NCBI GenBank assembly: GCA_964491665.1
Contig: CAZBII010000094.1
Coordinates: forward strand, 1-17,557
Source of the DNA: Ch67 sp964491665
Lineage (GTDB): Bacteria; Pseudomonadota; Gammaproteobacteria; Pseudomonadales; Ketobacteraceae
Direction of reading: 5' to 3'
DNA: 17,557 nt
Below the pieces are notes generated by a model. It ran no database searches and was not told the DNA's origin. It saw only the letters and a list, made by a program, of their open reading frames with translations. Numbering within the stretch: the stretch's first letter is position 1; each line of letters opens with the position of its first letter. This document shows, in pieces, positions 15,611 to 17,557 of this stretch. Position numbers and translations under genes: made by a program.

Positions 15611-16795
15611 ATGACCGAACCGTTTCCGATTCCACCGCAGCACATGCTGGTTTATACCAGCGATGCAGGAAAAATCGACGCCTACCGGCACCTGATTCCG
15701 GGCACACCGGTGTATGCGCCTGATCCGGCAGAAGATATTGCTCATGCCGCACGGACGCTCGCAGCACAGATCGTCAGCCATCAGGCGCAGATCCTGCTAC
15801 TGATCAATCGCCCTCCCCTGCAGACTGGCCAGCTGGTGCCGGCCCTGCGCAACGCGCTGAAAGACCACAACCTGTACATCATGCTGATCACGCCGCAGGA
15901 CGTAGCCACTGCCGTGGAACGGGGTCTGGATATCGATGATTACCTGTTTCTGCCCAACGCGGAATTCAACGTGCAGATGCTGGATCTGGCAGTGAACCAG
16001 TACCTGCGCACCATCGACATGCGCACCCGTTTCACCAACGCCACCCGCACCGCCATCACGGCACTGGATGCCGCTGCCGAATACGGCGCCCTGATCCACT
16101 TTTTCGATGCCAGCGAAAAATGCCATTCCCTGGACGCGCTGGCCGACAACATTCTGGAATTCCTGGCCGCCAAGCAGCTGGATACGCTGTTCTGCATCGA
16201 CACACCGGAGCAAATGCTGCAACGTCCCGCCAGCGGCATTGGCAGCGCGCGCGAACATCTGCTGAAACAGCTGAAGCAGTCCAGCAAACGCGTCGTCAGT
16301 GCCGACAAGCTGCTGGGCTACCGTTTCGGCCATTTCACTCTGGTCGTGTTCAACAGCCCGGTGGAACAGCCGGAAAAACACGGCCAGATCAAGGATTCAC
16401 TGGCGCATTTTTCCGAGATCGTGGAAACCTGTGTGCGTCACATCATGATCCGCGACAACATCACCCGGCAGCACGAACATGTGCTGGAAATCATGCAGCT
16501 GATCCGCAACGTGACGGAAGGCGCCAACCTGCGCACCAAAACCATCATGCAGGGACTGGTGCACGACATCGAACTGGCCGCCACCACCTATGACATGAAT
16601 CTGGAAGAAGAACAGAAACTGCTGGGCATTGCCCAAAATGCCGCGGACCAGCTGGACAAGCTGCACGTGAACAACCAGGTAATCGAAGAACACTTCCTGT
16701 CGCTGATTGCCACTCTGACATCGGTCATGAACCTGGTCACACCCAAGACCGAAAGCCGGACGCCGCCGGCCACCGACGGCATCGAACTGTTCTGA
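15611..16795 (+). CDS. Response-regulator-like protein with degenerate receiver domain
   Basis: A 394-residue cytoplasmic protein without signal peptide or membrane helix. Residues about 11-133 resemble a CheY-like receiver: strand ILLLI (61-65), then LYIMLITP (88-95) and GLDIDDYLFLPN (105-116), matching the usual GADDYLxKP ending. The phospho-acceptor Asp position reads INRPP and the conserved Lys position reads Leu, so phosphorylation is unlikely. Residues about 150-250 form a middle domain starting AITALDAAAEYGALIHFF, a pattern I recall from other response-regulator-like proteins. Residues 260-375 are mostly helical, including NLEEEQKLLGIAQNAADQLD. The effector role is unknown; a phosphorylation-independent signalling adaptor is an inference. 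The start at 15611 follows GGGA. The gene begins 31 bp after the RND permease with no terminator between, so cotranscription is possible. It ends 1 bp before the convergent SDR gene. Confidence 0.75.
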   Translation: MTEPFPIPPQHMLVYTSDAGKIDAYRHLIPGTPVYAPDPAEDIAHAARTLAAQIVSHQAQILLLINRPPLQTGQLVPALRNALKDHNLYIMLITPQDVATAVERGLDIDDYLFLPNAEFNVQMLDLAVNQYLRTIDMRTRFTNATRTAITALDAAAEYGALIHFFDASEKCHSLDALADNILEFLAAKQLDTLFCIDTPEQMLQRPASGIGSAREHLLKQLKQSSKRVVSADKLLGYRFGHFTLVVFNSPVEQPEKHGQIKDSLAHFSEIVETCVRHIMIRDNITRQHEHVLEIMQLIRNVTEGANLRTKTIMQGLVHDIELAATTYDMNLEEEQKLLGIAQNAADQLDKLHVNNQVIEEHFLSLIATLTSVMNLVTPKTESRTPPATDGIELF

Positions 16796-16796
16796 T

Positions 16797-17557
16797 TTAT
16801 TTCCTTTTCACCAGGCCATCATCCAGCAGCTGCTGGAAATGATCGATATACATCTGCTCCAGCGGACGATACTGAATCCCCAATCGCTGTTTGCTGCGGG
16901 TGTTATCCATTTTCAGCGCGTGATCAACGTTCTGCTCGACAAACTTCGGCGTGGCGGTGCTGTCGATGAAGCGGCCAAACCACTTCACCGCCAGCTTCGG
17001 CGCTTTCATGAACGGGAATTTGTAGCGATTGCCGAAATGCCGGCGCAGGATACCGGCAATTTCCAGCATGGTGGGTTCGCCGTTCGCCAGAATATGACGA
17101 CCTTCGGCATCCGGGCGGAACGCGGCTTCCACATGCGCCTGCGCCACATCGCGCACATCCACCCACGCCAGCCGCATTTCGGGCACCGCCGGCCACAGAC
17201 GTCCACTGCCCAGTGCGCGCAGCGTGTCGATGCTGGTGGAGGCACTGGCCTTGGTCAGCGCCGGACCGCCCACCATGCCCGGATTGATTACCACCAGATG
17301 CCAGCGGGATTGCGTATCGTGAATTTTCCAGGCTTCTTTTTCGGCGAGAAATTTGGAGTAGGAATAGGGTTGGTGATCGGCGCTGCTGGAAAAATTCCAG
17401 TCTTCTTCGGTGAAGCGGCCGCGCGGATTTTTCAGCAGGTCGGCGTTATCGCCAAAAAACCCCCCCACGCAGCGGGTTAGCACCACGCCTTTAACGGAAA
17501 AGGTGCGGTTCACCGCATACAGCACGTTTCGGGTGCCATACACCGCCGGCCCGATCA
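16797..17557 (-). CDS. NAD(P)-dependent extended SDR / epimerase-type reductase (5' end cut by window edge)
   Basis: C-terminal 253 codons of an extended short-chain dehydrogenase related to dihydroflavonol-4-reductase-like epimerases. The frame is open to the right edge, where IGPAVYGTRNVL matches the family's helix before strand 5, so the N-terminal Rossmann strand and its Gly motif lie outside. Conserved elements are FTEEDWN, HQPYSYSKFLAEKEAW with the catalytic YxxxK (Tyr codon 17366-17364, Lys codon 17354-17352), LVVINPGMVGGP, and WVDVRDVAQAHVEAA. The catalytic serine motif, usually TSSVAAIYGD in this group, reads TRCVGGFFGD, so the expected Ser is missing. This change sits beside a C7/A6 homopolymer (17454-17466), so sequence error is possible. 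An internal GTG at 17543 is not a credible start. The stop codon TAA (16799-16797) lies 1 bp from that of the convergent gene. Confidence 0.88.
   Translation of the reverse strand, partial: IGPAVYGTRNVLYAVNRTFSVKGVVLTRCVGGFFGDNADLLKNPRGRFTEEDWNFSSSADHQPYSYSKFLAEKEAWKIHDTQSRWHLVVINPGMVGGPALTKASASTSIDTLRALGSGRLWPAVPEMRLAWVDVRDVAQAHVEAAFRPDAEGRHILANGEPTMLEIAGILRRHFGNRYKFPFMKAPKLAVKWFGRFIDSTATPKFVEQNVDHALKMDNTRSKQRLGIQYRPLEQMYIDHFQQLLDDGLVKRK

Overview
The window is about 17.5 kb of GC-rich, densely coded bacterial DNA. Gene content (an Aer-type energy-taxis receptor, an HAE1-family RND pump, a TetR regulator, Lol-type outer-membrane lipoproteins) points to a free-living, Gram-negative, probably marine gammaproteobacterium. 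An Alcanivorax-like oil or lipid degrader would fit the sterol-desaturase-type hydroxylase and the MpaB/DUF2236 oxygenase, but the genus is a guess. I see no rRNA, tRNA, transposase, phage gene or CRISPR array. The genes look chromosomal and resident, apart from a local tandem duplication.

Layout. Positions 1-1557 (minus) carry a PAS-containing chemoreceptor that runs off the left edge, transcribed away from a fatty-acid-hydroxylase-type membrane di-iron enzyme (1781-2932, plus). A predicted lipoprotein of unknown function follows (3010-4428, plus). A bidirectional terminator separates it from a convergent DUF2236/MpaB-type oxygenase gene (4507-5478, minus). That gene is divergent from a TetR regulator (5579-6193, plus), and the 100-bp gap between them holds a perfect 9+9 inverted repeat, a good operator candidate.

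Next come two tandem paralogous lipoproteins (6294-7991 and 8176-9906, plus). Each has an N-terminal Cys-rich beta domain and a chain of RCC1-like repeats carrying 12 regularly spaced Cys pairs. All 31 cysteines are conserved between the copies although the loops have diverged. The copies are a mosaic of almost identical and strongly diverged tracts, and each keeps the same 51-bp leader and a related terminator. The terminator of the first copy is decayed and is followed by a very C-rich tract. This is the most unusual part of the window.

After a second bidirectional terminator come a membrane-anchored royal-jelly/SMP-30-like beta-propeller (9973-11103, minus), then a divergent RND efflux pair, adaptor plus permease, without an outer-membrane channel gene (11355-15579, plus). 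A protein with a degenerate receiver-like domain follows (15611-16795, plus). It ends 1 bp from the stop codon of a convergent extended-SDR reductase that leaves the window on the right (16797-17557, minus).

How the genes may work together. Several products act at the cell envelope: three lipoproteins, a membrane hydroxylase, an anchored propeller and a pump. The TetR/DUF2236 pair looks like a self-contained regulated unit. The two RCC1-like lipoproteins may form a duplicated, diversifying surface or periplasmic module, but no partner gene reveals their task.
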